From the NCBI GenBank assembly GCA_947448135.1, contig CANFLZ010000007.1, positions 1 through 64,000 on the forward strand: a DNA stretch of 64,000 nt, written 5' to 3'. Below are positions 33,891-42,340 of this stretch, piece after piece. Numbering within the stretch: position 1 is the first letter of the stretch; each line of letters starts with the position of its first letter. The notes beneath the pieces were generated by a model that saw nothing but the letters and a program-made list of their open reading frames with translations, had not been told where the DNA came from and made no database searches. The stretch comes from Flavobacteriales bacterium. Lineage in GTDB: Bacteria > Bacteroidota > Bacteroidia > Flavobacteriales_D > Sanyastnellaceae. The position numbers were made by a program, and so were the translations under genes.

Positions 33891-35318
33891 ATGTCTGTGA
33901 AGACCTTTAAAAGTGGCATTTTATCGATTGGTCTTTTGTTTGTTTTAATTACAGGCATTTGTCTTTATTTTGAATTTTATTACATCATTTTACTACCCCT
34001 TCTGTTGGTATATATTGCCATGGCATTTTTCAAATTGCATTGGGTGTATCAGACGTTGTTTTTTTTTACGCCGCTCAGCATCAATATTGAAGAATTGGGC
34101 GTTGAAGGGATTGGCTTGTTTTTGCCGACAGAAATAATTTTAGGATCTCTGCTGCTTCTTTATTTGGGACGGGTTTTGTCAGGGAGAGAGCGCTATCATC
34201 ACCATATCATTCAAATATGGGTAATATGTTATTTCTTGTGGCTTTTAATAACCTCTGTAACCAGCGAAATGCCAGCAGTTTCTTTTAAATATATTTTGAG
34301 TAGAGCTTGGTATATTTTGCCTTGTTTGATGATGATTCTTCCATTGATGGAGAAGGAAATAAAGGTGCGCAGACTCATGATGTTGTATTTTATGACTCTG
34401 ATTATTGTGATGCTTTATACCATTATAAGGCACTCAATGTATGGATTTGATAAAGACTCTGCACATTGGGTCATGGAGCCTCTTTTCAGAGACCATACCG
34501 TTTACGGAGCTGCATTGGCGTTGGTATTTCCTTATGTTTTTTTGCAACTGTTTTCGAAGGATCATACTCCTTTGGTGAAGTTTTTTTTCATTTCAGGGTT
34601 TATCGTTTTGCTATTGGCATTGATATTATCCTATACCCGAGCGGCATGGCTTTCCGTTGTCGTAGCCGGAATCGTTGGGATGTTCATGTCCTTTAAAATC
34701 CCATTTAAGTGGGTGTTGTTTTTAGGTTTGATTATAGGTGGAACGACATATGCTTTTATTGATGAAATTCAAATTGCATTAAATCGCAACAAGAAGGAGA
34801 GTTCGGATAAAATGGACGAGCATATCAAATCAATTTCAAATGTTTCTTCGGACGCTTCTAATCTAGAGCGATTGAACCGTTGGCATTGTGCCATGGAGTT
34901 GTTTGATCAGCGTCCAATTGTAGGTTGGGGTCCAGGAACATATCAATTTGTCTATGCGCCTTTTCAAAGGGCAGAAGATAGAACCATCATTAGCACCAAC
35001 CGAGGAGATGGCGGTAATGCGCACTCTGAATATTTGGGACCATTGGCAGAACAAGGAGTAATGGGAACCGTCATTTTTGTGGCCCTTGTTTTATTGGTTT
35101 GTTTTATGGGATTTCGGGTTTATTACCAGTCCTCTGATTATGAAGAGCGTTTGGTAATCATGGGATTGTTTTTAGGTTTGATTACCTACTTCGTGCACGG
35201 CGTATTGAACAACTTTTTGGAGATGGACAAAGTGGCTATTCCATTTTGGATTTCAATAGCCTATTTGGTGCATTTGGATATGCAGCAAAAAAAGTTAGAA
35301 GCGTCTAATGCTTACTAA
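33891..35318 (+). CDS. O-antigen ligase/polymerase family membrane protein (Wzy_C)
   Basis: A 475-aa polytopic protein with about eleven predicted helices. The Wzy_C signature appears as SYTRAAWLSVVVAGI, then a long periplasmic loop with NRWHCAMELFDQRPIVGWGP, GTYQFVYAP and NAHSEYLGPLAEQGVMGTVI, containing the conserved Arg and His. Members either polymerise O-units, ligate O-antigen to lipid A core, or attach glycans to proteins; sequence alone does not decide. The last 24 bases overlap the 3' end of the opposing phosphatase gene. Confidence 0.82.
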   Translation: MSVKTFKSGILSIGLLFVLITGICLYFEFYYIILLPLLLVYIAMAFFKLHWVYQTLFFFTPLSINIEELGVEGIGLFLPTEIILGSLLLLYLGRVLSGRERYHHHIIQIWVICYFLWLLITSVTSEMPAVSFKYILSRAWYILPCLMMILPLMEKEIKVRRLMMLYFMTLIIVMLYTIIRHSMYGFDKDSAHWVMEPLFRDHTVYGAALALVFPYVFLQLFSKDHTPLVKFFFISGFIVLLLALILSYTRAAWLSVVVAGIVGMFMSFKIPFKWVLFLGLIIGGTTYAFIDEIQIALNRNKKESSDKMDEHIKSISNVSSDASNLERLNRWHCAMELFDQRPIVGWGPGTYQFVYAPFQRAEDRTIISTNRGDGGNAHSEYLGPLAEQGVMGTVIFVALVLLVCFMGFRVYYQSSDYEERLVIMGLFLGLITYFVHGVLNNFLEMDKVAIPFWISIAYLVHLDMQQKKLEASNAY

Positions 35319-36503
35319 AGCGATGTCATCCACATATGGCATCGTTCCTTTGAAAACTTTTACTGCATCCGTCAATGCTTCGATAGAGGAATTTTGATTT
35401 TCAAGTAGGGCATGAATTATTCCCTCCTCTCCGAACTGTTCACTATTTTGATTTTCAATTTCGACGAGCCCATCGGTGTAACAAACCAATTCATCATTTG
35501 GTAGGAAGTTGGCCCACTTGCTTTCGAATTTTGGAAAACGATCAATCATTCCAAGTCCCGGAATTTGCGCGGATAACCATTGATGTGAGTTGTTGCTGTG
35601 ATTCTTCAAAAAGGATGGATTGTGTCCGCAATTGATGTATTCAATTTTGTTTGTTTCCGCATAAAAACGGGCGATGAAGAAGGTGACAAATTTCTCTCCT
35701 TGCGCATTTTCATTGACGATGGTATTGAGCTGATGAATGGCTTCTGCAAGTTCAATGGTTGTATTTTGGAACAAGGAACGAACATGCGCTTGCACATTAG
35801 ACATCAGAAACGCGGCGCTCAATCCTTTACCTGAAACGTCTGCTATACAGGCAATCCAATCGGTTTCATTGATGTAAAAAAAATCGTAATAATCACCACC
35901 TACTTCACCGTGTGCGTTGTAAAATGCTTCTACTTGTATTTGCGATGTCGTTGGAAGATTCTTGGGCAAAAGGTAGGATTGCATTTCCGCGGCAAGATGT
36001 AATTCTCGAGCCATAGCCGCTTGCGCAATAGATTGCTCAATATATTTTTTATTTTGAATTGCAACTACGAGTATGCTCGTCAAAGTCTGCACAAATTTCA
36101 TGTGCTTCAGACTAGGGCTGATGGTCATATTTTCTTCTTTCCCATCTCCAAGAATCACATAGGCAACAGCACTTTCATTTTTTTCAATTGGAATAATAAC
36201 CACATGTGAATTTTCTTTTTCTACGGTGGTAATTTCTAGCACATCTTGTTGGTGCAAATCGGCGATGAGTTGCTTCCATGGGTCTATTTCACTGAATCCA
36301 TGTGCGATGAGGCACTGCCATGAATGATCATGAATAAAAAGTAAAATCTGCGGAATGTGCAATTGAATTGAAAGCGAAAGGCGATAGTGCTCAACCAAAT
36401 CTTCAATGGATAAGTTACCATTGATGGCTTGTGTGATTTCAAGCAAAGACTGAAGCTTGTCATCGCGAAGCTTGATTTTATCTTTTAAATTACTTGCCCT
36501 CAT
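35295..36503 (-). CDS. SpoIIE/RsbU-type PP2C phosphatase with GAF-like domain
   Basis: A 402-aa protein: N-terminal helix and GAF-like region (about 20-165, with LLEITQAINGNLSIEDLVEH), a short linker (AMARELHLAAEMQSYLLPKN, which is the typical coupling helix of RsbU proteins), and a PP2C domain with EVGGDYYDFF, CIADVSGKGLSAAFLMSN, NTIVNENAQGEKFVTFF and DELVCYTDGLVE that contain the metal-binding aspartates. Such enzymes dephosphorylate anti-anti-sigma factors in partner-switching cascades. A kinase of the RsbW type is at 3265-3675. ATG 36503 is chosen because an upstream ATG would lie in the efp terminator. Confidence 0.88.
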   Translation of the reverse strand: MRASNLKDKIKLRDDKLQSLLEITQAINGNLSIEDLVEHYRLSLSIQLHIPQILLFIHDHSWQCLIAHGFSEIDPWKQLIADLHQQDVLEITTVEKENSHVVIIPIEKNESAVAYVILGDGKEENMTISPSLKHMKFVQTLTSILVVAIQNKKYIEQSIAQAAMARELHLAAEMQSYLLPKNLPTTSQIQVEAFYNAHGEVGGDYYDFFYINETDWIACIADVSGKGLSAAFLMSNVQAHVRSLFQNTTIELAEAIHQLNTIVNENAQGEKFVTFFIARFYAETNKIEYINCGHNPSFLKNHSNNSHQWLSAQIPGLGMIDRFPKFESKWANFLPNDELVCYTDGLVEIENQNSEQFGEEGIIHALLENQNSSIEALTDAVKVFKGTMPYVDDIALVSIRRF

Positions 36504-36523
36504 TGCTTTCGAAAGATGCAAAA

Positions 36524-36550
36524 AAAAGCCCTCAACTTGGAGGGCTTCAT
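36524..36550 (-). terminator. Intrinsic terminator of efp
   Basis: On the minus strand GAGGGCT closes on AGCCCTC around a six-base loop and continues in a run of seven T. It lies just below the efp stop at 36554. Confidence 0.8.
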
Positions 36551-36553
36551 GAA

Positions 36554-37120
36554 TTATTTTTTCACCCTATCGTGATACTGACCAGAGGCAGTGTCTACTC
36601 GGATGTTGTCACCTTCATTGATAAAAAGAGGAACGCGAACTTCAACGCCAACGTCTAATGTTGCAGGTTTCATGGCGTTTGTTGCGGTATCTCCTTTCAA
36701 GCCTGGCTCTGTATAAGTTACTGTGTACTCAACCAAAGATGGTAAGTCGCAAGACATGGGTTGATCATCTTCTGCGTTGAACATCACGATGCACTTCATT
36801 CCTTCTTTTAGGAAGCCTGGAGCGTTAATCATTGCTTCAGGAATTGTGATTTGCTCGTAGTCATCCATGTTCATGAAATTGTACGCATCATCCTTATACA
36901 AGTATTGATATTCACGTGTTTCAATGCGAACAGTTTCGATTTTTACTCCTGAATTGAAAGTGTGATCGATAATTTTTCCATTGTTCAAATTGCGTAATTT
37001 GGTTCTAACGAAAGCTGGACCTTTACCGGGCTTAACGTGTAAGAATTCGATTACTTTGTAAATGTGTGTGTCCATTCTGAAACACATTCCATTGCTGATG
37101 TCTGCGGTTGTAGCTGCCAT
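36554..37120 (-). CDS. efp: Translation elongation factor P
   Basis: EF-P relieves ribosome stalling at polyproline. The 188-aa product has the three-domain layout with the modifiable loop lysine at Lys33 in [36 protein letters not shown] and the C-terminal [20 protein letters not shown]. TonB encoded in this window has a long polyproline run and would be an obvious EF-P-dependent product. It is monocistronic with promoter box at 37140-37147 and terminator at 36524. Confidence 0.97.
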   Translation of the reverse strand: MAATTADISNGMCFRMDTHIYKVIEFLHVKPGKGPAFVRTKLRNLNNGKIIDHTFNSGVKIETVRIETREYQYLYKDDAYNFMNMDDYEQITIPEAMINAPGFLKEGMKCIVMFNAEDDQPMSCDLPSLVEYTVTYTEPGLKGDTATNAMKPATLDVGVEVRVPLFINEGDNIRVDTASGQYHDRVKK

Positions 37121-37139
37121 AACTTATTAATTGCGTGGG

Positions 37140-37147
37140 CAAATGTA
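37140..37147 (-). promoter_or_regulatory. -7 promoter element of efp
   Basis: TACATTTG on the minus strand, 19 bp before the ATG. Confidence 0.5.
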
Positions 37148-37158
37148 ATTGAAAAACC

Positions 37159-37695
37159 TTAAGGCTTGAATTCTACTGCTCCTTCTAGGATATAATTCAT
37201 TTGGTATACATCGTCTCCGTTGAGTTTAAACTTTCCTTTGAACGTAAGTCTTTCGTCGGTTTTATACGCTCTGTGTTTGCTTGTGAAGCGAATATCGACA
37301 ACAGATTCGGGGCCACCTCCACCGCAAAAGAAGCAATTGGCGTAGGGATATCGTGAGACAACATAAAACCCAGCATCATAATCAACAGGGATGACATAAC
37401 CCGTGACATACACTTCTTTTCCTTCGAGCGCTTTGACACTTGGGCCAAAGGTGGGCTTCCAATAATAGGCATCCAATTCTTTGACGTAAAGATCTTTGAA
37501 AGTAACGTCGGTTAGAATTTTCCAGGTCAGTTCTTGAGGACCTCCGGTATGTTTGAGTGGAATGGGAATTTTTACTTCAGTCGTAGATGTCTCAAAAGGC
37601 TTGGCTTTTAAAATCAAAACAGGTTCCGAGTTCCCCACAATGGAACATGAAATAAAACCGATGAGTAAGGTTAGGAAAAGTACTTTTTTATTCAT
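37159..37695 (-). CDS. DUF3299-like periplasmic lipoprotein of an ABC cluster
   Basis: A 178-aa exported protein with N-terminus MNKKVLFLTLLIGFISC (lipobox Cys17). The core LTWKILTDVTFKDLY, EGKEVYVTGYVIPVDYDAG and YPYANCFFCGGGGPESVVDI matches DUF3299: an OB-like fold with a C-x-x-C and glycine run. The open frame extends 18 codons further, but the ATG at 37695 gives the signal peptide. It overlaps the permease gene by eight bases and is the last gene of a three-gene cluster. DUF3299 proteins sit beside LolDE-like ABC genes in Proteobacteria too, where zinc-related roles have been reported; a metal role here is an inference. Confidence 0.75.
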   Translation of the reverse strand: MNKKVLFLTLLIGFISCSIVGNSEPVLILKAKPFETSTTEVKIPIPLKHTGGPQELTWKILTDVTFKDLYVKELDAYYWKPTFGPSVKALEGKEVYVTGYVIPVDYDAGFYVVSRYPYANCFFCGGGGPESVVDIRFTSKHRAYKTDERLTFKGKFKLNGDDVYQMNYILEGAVEFKP

Positions 37696-38983
37696 TTGAA
37701 AGCGTTTTAGAAATATCCAATTTGTATGCTTGGTAAGCGGGAATTGCACATGCCAATATGCCGCCTATCAGGGTGACGATGATCAACGCAATTTCTTGAA
37801 TTGACCCATCGTTGATTTGAAATTGATAGTGGAAGCTATTGTTGAGCTGCTGACTTAAAATGCTGAGACCAATTCTACTTAGGGCCAATCCGATGAAAAT
37901 TCCCAAAGAAGTAATCATCAATCCTTCGAACTGAATGAGCTTGACCACTTTCCATTTTGACGCTCCCATCGTTCTCATGAGCGCTAATTCGTATTTTCTT
38001 TTTTTGATTGAGTTGTATAAGGAGACAAAAATACTGATAAAAGAAAGTGCCATGATGACAATAGCAATGGCTTGCACGGTATCCATTCCCAATCCAAAGT
38101 TTTGAGAAAGGCGATTGATTTCAATGGCGGGCAATGCCAGTTGCATTTTGGAATCTTTGATCAAATTGGGTAAAATGATTTGCGCCATAGGCGTTCTTTT
38201 TTTCAAAAGATAGGCCGTCACTTCCTTGTTGTCGTTGGGCTCAGGTTTTGGGGCGTGGGCGGGTCGGAGCATCATCATAGGGCCTTTTTTGATGGCCGGA
38301 ATTGGAGCGGGTTGAAGGGCAGTATCCGCCGCGGTGGAGCTCACATTTTCTGAAGGTTCTTCTTCATGTGCGTGCCAAATTGTTTCCAAGGGAGTCAAGA
38401 TGAGTTTATCGATGACGGTCCCTGACTTTTCATAAATCCCTACAACGGTATATTCATGGTGATGCGCATGTTCTTCGTCACCTTGTTCTTTGTCCAAGCC
38501 GTGTGTACTCAAAAACGTGTCGCCCAATTTTAATCCTGTTGCTTGTGCCACTTCTGCGCCGATTGTTGCCTCATATTCTTTTGAGAATTCTTGACCTTGC
38601 ATCAATTTCATTTCATAGTGGATGGCGTAGTTGGCGTCTGTTCCAACGATTCTCCACTGCTCGTAATTGTCTCCATAGGCCAATGGAATTGCCGTTTCAA
38701 TGGTTGGGTTTTTGGTAATGATTTTGGCATCGCCTACTCTGATATTTCCAGTTGGCGCATCCACGTGGTACACATTGGCCAAGATGAGTTGTAGTGGACT
38801 TCCTTTGGCGCCCAATACCATATCAATGTCTTTGATGTTTTTGTTGAATTGTTCGGTGGTCTGTTTTTCAACCAAAAGCAACATGGAGATGGCGCCAACA
38901 CCAAACGACAGCAATAAGATACTGAGAGCAGAATCGAGCCATTGGTGTCGAATATTTTTGATGGCAAGTTTTAAAATATTCAT
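37688..38983 (-). CDS. FtsX/LolE-type ABC transporter permease with histidine-rich segment
   Basis: A 431-aa protein with one N-terminal helix (about 17-40), a large extracytoplasmic domain and three C-terminal helices (about 310-330, 358-378, 398-420), which is the MacB/LolE FtsX topology. Family blocks are ALMRTMGASKWKVVKLIQFE and the end CAIPAYQAYKLDISKTL. The extracytoplasmic domain has DEEHAHHHEYTVVGIYEKSG and LETIWHAHEEEP (about residues 170-210): seven histidines with acidic neighbours, suggestive of metal binding. It overlaps the ATPase gene by four bases and the DUF3299-like gene by eight. Confidence 0.87.
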   Translation of the reverse strand: MNILKLAIKNIRHQWLDSALSILLLSFGVGAISMLLLVEKQTTEQFNKNIKDIDMVLGAKGSPLQLILANVYHVDAPTGNIRVGDAKIITKNPTIETAIPLAYGDNYEQWRIVGTDANYAIHYEMKLMQGQEFSKEYEATIGAEVAQATGLKLGDTFLSTHGLDKEQGDEEHAHHHEYTVVGIYEKSGTVIDKLILTPLETIWHAHEEEPSENVSSTAADTALQPAPIPAIKKGPMMMLRPAHAPKPEPNDNKEVTAYLLKKRTPMAQIILPNLIKDSKMQLALPAIEINRLSQNFGLGMDTVQAIAIVIMALSFISIFVSLYNSIKKRKYELALMRTMGASKWKVVKLIQFEGLMITSLGIFIGLALSRIGLSILSQQLNNSFHYQFQINDGSIQEIALIIVTLIGGILACAIPAYQAYKLDISKTLSNE

Positions 38984-39606
38984 AGCTTGATGGTGTGTGA
39001 TATAGCGTTGTTCCAGCGGTGGTCGTGTGTTACAACAATCAAAGATGATTTATTTTCAGCGGCAACTTCAACCATTAAATCGATAACTCGAGTGGCATTG
39101 GTGTTGTCGAGCGCGCTGGTTGGCTCATCAGCAAATAACCATTTTGGTTGGTGCATGATGGCGCGCAAAATGGAAACACGCTGCTGTTCTCCCACACTCA
39201 GAGCGCTAATCGGTTTTCTAATTTTGTGTTCGAGATTTACTTTTTTCAGCAGTTGCAATGCTTTGTTTTCGTCTTGAATTTGATGAGATAAAAACAAAGG
39301 CATCATCAGATTTTCCAATACAGTCAAGGATTGTATAAAAGCAGATGATTGGAAAACAACACCAATATTTTTTCCGCGAAAATCATCTTTTTGGTGATTG
39401 GATAATGCGGTTAATTCAATGTTGTTGTATAAGATACTTCCATGTGTTGGCGTTCTTAAGCCCGCCAGTAAATGCAGCAAGGTTGTTTTTCCACAGCCGC
39501 TTTCACCCAATATGAGGCAATTGGTGGTTTCGGGAATTTCAATATCAGGGAACGCCAACATTTTGTTGTTGGGGTATTGATAGCCGAGTTGTTTTGTTTT
39601 TAGCAC
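38980..39606 (-). CDS. ABC transporter ATP-binding protein (LolD/MacB-type)
   Basis: A 208-aa ATPase with Walker A GESGCGKTT, Q-loop FQSSAFIQSLTVLENLMM, signature LSVGEQQRVSILRA, Walker B WLFADEPTSALD and switch His in VVTHDHRW. It is close to LolD and FtsE in sequence. The start is a GTG at 39606, only five bases from a TAAATTTG promoter box, so the message would be almost leaderless. It heads the three-gene ABC cluster and reads away from the peptidase gene at 39675. Confidence 0.9.
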   Translation of the reverse strand: MLKTKQLGYQYPNNKMLAFPDIEIPETTNCLILGESGCGKTTLLHLLAGLRTPTHGSILYNNIELTALSNHQKDDFRGKNIGVVFQSSAFIQSLTVLENLMMPLFLSHQIQDENKALQLLKKVNLEHKIRKPISALSVGEQQRVSILRAIMHQPKWLFADEPTSALDNTNATRVIDLMVEVAAENKSSLIVVTHDHRWNNAISHTIKL

Positions 39607-39610
39607 GAAA

Positions 39611-39618
39611 CAAATTTA
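39611..39618 (-). promoter_or_regulatory. -7 promoter element of the ABC cluster
   Basis: TAAATTTG on the minus strand, four bases above the GTG start of the ATPase gene. Confidence 0.45.
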
Positions 39619-39674
39619 ATGAATAGATGAACCAAAAGTTTTGAAATGATGTGAAATGCTTATACAATTGCAAT

Positions 39675-40805
39675 ATGAAAAAATGGTCCTTTCTTTTTTT
39701 GATGAGCACAAGCGTTGCAATTGCTCAGGTTGAATCAAAATCTAACGTTAAAGAAGAGTTTTTGTTTACGGTTGTGCAGAACAATGCCCATGGGCATGTA
39801 GAGGATCAATGTCAGACAGGAACGTGCTGGAGTTTTGCAACGGTTTCTTTTTTGGAAGCAGAGACCATGCGCATCAAAAAAGTAGACGTTGATTTATCTG
39901 AAATGGTGAATCCCCGTTACATGTACACCAAGAAGGTTGACTCTTATGTTCGTTTTCAAGGCAAACAACAATTGGGTCCCGGAGGTTTGAGCCATGACGC
40001 CATTCAGGTGATGCGAGAATATGGAGTGGTACCAGAGAGTGCCTACAGCGGATTTGTTTTAGGAGAAGAACGATACAACCACAATGTATTGGATGCGTAT
40101 TTAGAAGGATTGTCTAAACTCGTAATTGAGAAGAAGCTAAATGAATCGAACAACGATTGGAAAGTGGGCATAGAAGCCTTGTTGGATACTTACATCGGAA
40201 AATTACCGACTCAATTTGAGTACAACGGAAAGAAATTTACACCAGATTCATTTCGGAACGAATTGGGTCTGAACCCCAATGATTATGTGATGTTGACTTC
40301 TTTTGCGCATCATCCATTTTACAGTTCTTTTGTTTTGGAAGTTCCAGACAATTGGTCTAAAGGACAATATTATAATTTGCCTTTAAACGAATTTCAGTTG
40401 GTGGCGGACCATGCTCTGAAAAACGGATATACCATTGCATGGGATGCTGATGTAAGTGAGGCAGGATTTTCTTTTAGAAACAACATGGCCTTGTTACCAG
40501 TTGCCCCATTTAAAAAGGAGGAATTGTTTTCTCAAAAGCCCAATGAGATTCAAGTAACACAGGAAAGTAGACAAGCGGATTTTGATTCATTTGAAACCAC
40601 TGACGATCATTTAATGCACATTGTTGGTACGAGTAAAGACCAGTGGGGGAATTTGTATTATTTGACCAAAAACTCTTGGGGTGAGAAGAATAGTGCAAAG
40701 GGATATCAACATGTTTCTCAATCTTATTTCAGAGGAAAAACAGTATGCATGGTGGTTCACAAGGATGCGCTGCCTATGGATATTCGTAAAAAGATGGGAA
40801 TATGA
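39675..40805 (+). CDS. Secreted C1-family (bleomycin hydrolase-like) cysteine peptidase
   Basis: A 376-aa papain-fold peptidase with signal peptide (MKKWSFLFLMSTSVAIAQ). Catalytic residues are visible: Cys in QTGTCWSFATVSFLEAE near residue 48, His in HLMHIVGTSKD near 315, and Asn in LTKNSWGEKN near 333. Length and the wide spacing between Cys and His are as in C1B bleomycin hydrolase/PepC. Those are usually cytosolic, so the exported form is notable; aminopeptidase activity is inferred. ATG 39675 is chosen over GTG 39651. The stop overlaps the mtgA start by four bases. Confidence 0.87.
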   Translation: MKKWSFLFLMSTSVAIAQVESKSNVKEEFLFTVVQNNAHGHVEDQCQTGTCWSFATVSFLEAETMRIKKVDVDLSEMVNPRYMYTKKVDSYVRFQGKQQLGPGGLSHDAIQVMREYGVVPESAYSGFVLGEERYNHNVLDAYLEGLSKLVIEKKLNESNNDWKVGIEALLDTYIGKLPTQFEYNGKKFTPDSFRNELGLNPNDYVMLTSFAHHPFYSSFVLEVPDNWSKGQYYNLPLNEFQLVADHALKNGYTIAWDADVSEAGFSFRNNMALLPVAPFKKEELFSQKPNEIQVTQESRQADFDSFETTDDHLMHIVGTSKDQWGNLYYLTKNSWGEKNSAKGYQHVSQSYFRGKTVCMVVHKDALPMDIRKKMGI

Positions 40806-41635
40806 TTCGCAAAATCCTGGTTTGGATTTTAAAAATATTGGTGGCGTTTTTTATCGTCACTTTTTGTTGGGTATTGATATACCGATGGGTCAATCCCCCG
40901 ATTACATGGCTGCATATTTCCGATCAAATATTTTCTGATCATCCATCTGAATATCATTATGATTGGGTGGATAAGGAGGACATATCACCTTTTATGCCTT
41001 TGGCTGTTGTAAGCAGTGAAGACAATAATTTCATGACCCACAATGGATTTGATTGGGAAGCAATTGAAAAAGCTCGGACATACAATGAAAATCATAAGAA
41101 GAAACGCGGGGCAAGTACGATCAGTCAACAAACAGCAAAGAATGTTTTTTTGTGGCCTTCGCGATCTTGGGTCAGGAAAGGATTGGAGGTGTATTTTACT
41201 TTTTTAATGGAGATGTTGTGGTCAAAAGACCGCATCATGGAGGTGTATTTGAATGTTATCGAGATGGGGAATTGCACCTATGGGGTTAAGTCTGCGGCCA
41301 ATCAATATTTTCATATCGAACCTTCTCAATTGTCAAGAGAACAGTGCGCACTAATCGCTTCTTGTCTTCCTAATCCTAAGAAATTTAAACTTTCCAGTCC
41401 AACCGCTTATATGCGTAAAAGACAACGCGTCATACTCAGAATGATGTCGTGTCTGGGAGATGATTATTTCGAGCGTAACAGTAATCAAGAGGAAATCGTT
41501 AAGGACGATGTGAAAGAAAAAGAAGTGTCCCGTCAATTGGAGAAGATTTCTGAAGAGCCTGATTTTATTGAAACAGCGCCTTCAGGTGATGAGGATACTT
41601 TGCAAATAGCGCCGTCGGAAAGAGATAGTTTGTGA
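40802..41635 (+). CDS. mtgA: Monofunctional peptidoglycan glycosyltransferase MtgA
   Basis: Polymerises lipid II into glycan strands. The 277-aa protein has an N-terminal membrane helix (about 8-28), the GT51 motifs SSEDNNFMTHNGFDW with the catalytic Glu, GASTISQQTAKNVFLWPSRS, and KDRIMEVYLNVIEMGNCTYG. Residues from about 225 on form an extra acidic, low-complexity tail (EEIVKDDVKEKEVSRQLEKI and following) not found in E. coli MtgA. It overlaps the peptidase gene by four bases and is followed by a perfect 20-bp palindrome. Confidence 0.93.
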   Translation: MIRKILVWILKILVAFFIVTFCWVLIYRWVNPPITWLHISDQIFSDHPSEYHYDWVDKEDISPFMPLAVVSSEDNNFMTHNGFDWEAIEKARTYNENHKKKRGASTISQQTAKNVFLWPSRSWVRKGLEVYFTFLMEMLWSKDRIMEVYLNVIEMGNCTYGVKSAANQYFHIEPSQLSREQCALIASCLPNPKKFKLSSPTAYMRKRQRVILRMMSCLGDDYFERNSNQEEIVKDDVKEKEVSRQLEKISEEPDFIETAPSGDEDTLQIAPSERDSL

Positions 41636-41637
41636 GA

Positions 41638-41657
41638 TGCTTACAAGCTTGTAAGCA
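41638..41657. repeat. Perfect 20-bp palindrome upstream of the VWA gene pair
   Basis: TGCTTACAAG followed by its exact reverse complement CTTGTAAGCA. It starts two bases after the mtgA stop and ends 47 bp before the VWA gene ATG. No T tract follows, so it is a poor intrinsic terminator; an operator for a dimeric regulator is the alternative reading. Confidence 0.8.
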
Positions 41658-41704
41658 GAAAATATTGAATGATAAGGGCAGAGTTTTGCTCAAAATTATT
41701 CAAT

Positions 41705-42340
41705 ATGAAAACAACGCATTACTTATTTATTTTGGATCACAGCGGAAGCATGTCAAACTGTTGGTCTAGCACTATTGGAGCATTAAATGAGCAGATTAGT
41801 TCCATTCGCAACGCTCAAAAATTAAATCCAGAAGTTCCTATCAAGGCCAATCTGGTGGTATTTTCTAATGATGTTCAGTTTGAGTTTTTGAATGTTCCGG
41901 CGGCTCATTTGGAGGAAATAAACGCTCAACGAATACAACCGAGCGGAATGACTGCGATGCTTGATGGAATTGGTCAGGGAATCGCACGCATAGAGCATGT
42001 GATGGATGAGGGTGATGATGTCATATGTATTATCCTAACAGACGGGGAGGAAAATGTCAGTAAAGAATTTACATACCAACAGGTCGGTCACAAAATTGAG
42101 CAGTTGAAGAAAACCGAACGATGGACTTTTCTGATCATGGGTGCGGATTTTGATATTTTTGATATGGCAGATAAATTGAAAATAGATGCCGATCGACAAT
42201 TCAGATACAGCAAATCCCAAACGAATCAGGTGTTTCAAGAGGTTAATCATTCGATACAAGACTATATCCAAGCGAAAAGTGTGGGAAGCTTGAGGGATGT
42301 TTTTAAATTTGAAAAAGACGGGAAGCGTAAAAGACAATAA
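41705..42340 (+). CDS. Stand-alone von Willebrand factor A domain protein
   Basis: A 211-aa cytosolic VWA domain. The metal-ion-dependent adhesion site is intact: Asp11-His-Ser13-Gly-Ser15 (FILDHSGSMSN), Thr in PSGMTAMLDGIGQGI and Asp in IILTDGEENVSKEF. After about residue 170 a helical, basic tail ends KFEKDGKRKRQ. There is no signal peptide or membrane helix. ATG 41705 is preferred to an upstream ATG at 41669. The last base of the stop is the first base of the next gene, so the two are tightly coupled. Ligand and process are unknown. Confidence 0.85.
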   Translation: MKTTHYLFILDHSGSMSNCWSSTIGALNEQISSIRNAQKLNPEVPIKANLVVFSNDVQFEFLNVPAAHLEEINAQRIQPSGMTAMLDGIGQGIARIEHVMDEGDDVICIILTDGEENVSKEFTYQQVGHKIEQLKKTERWTFLIMGADFDIFDMADKLKIDADRQFRYSKSQTNQVFQEVNHSIQDYIQAKSVGSLRDVFKFEKDGKRKRQ

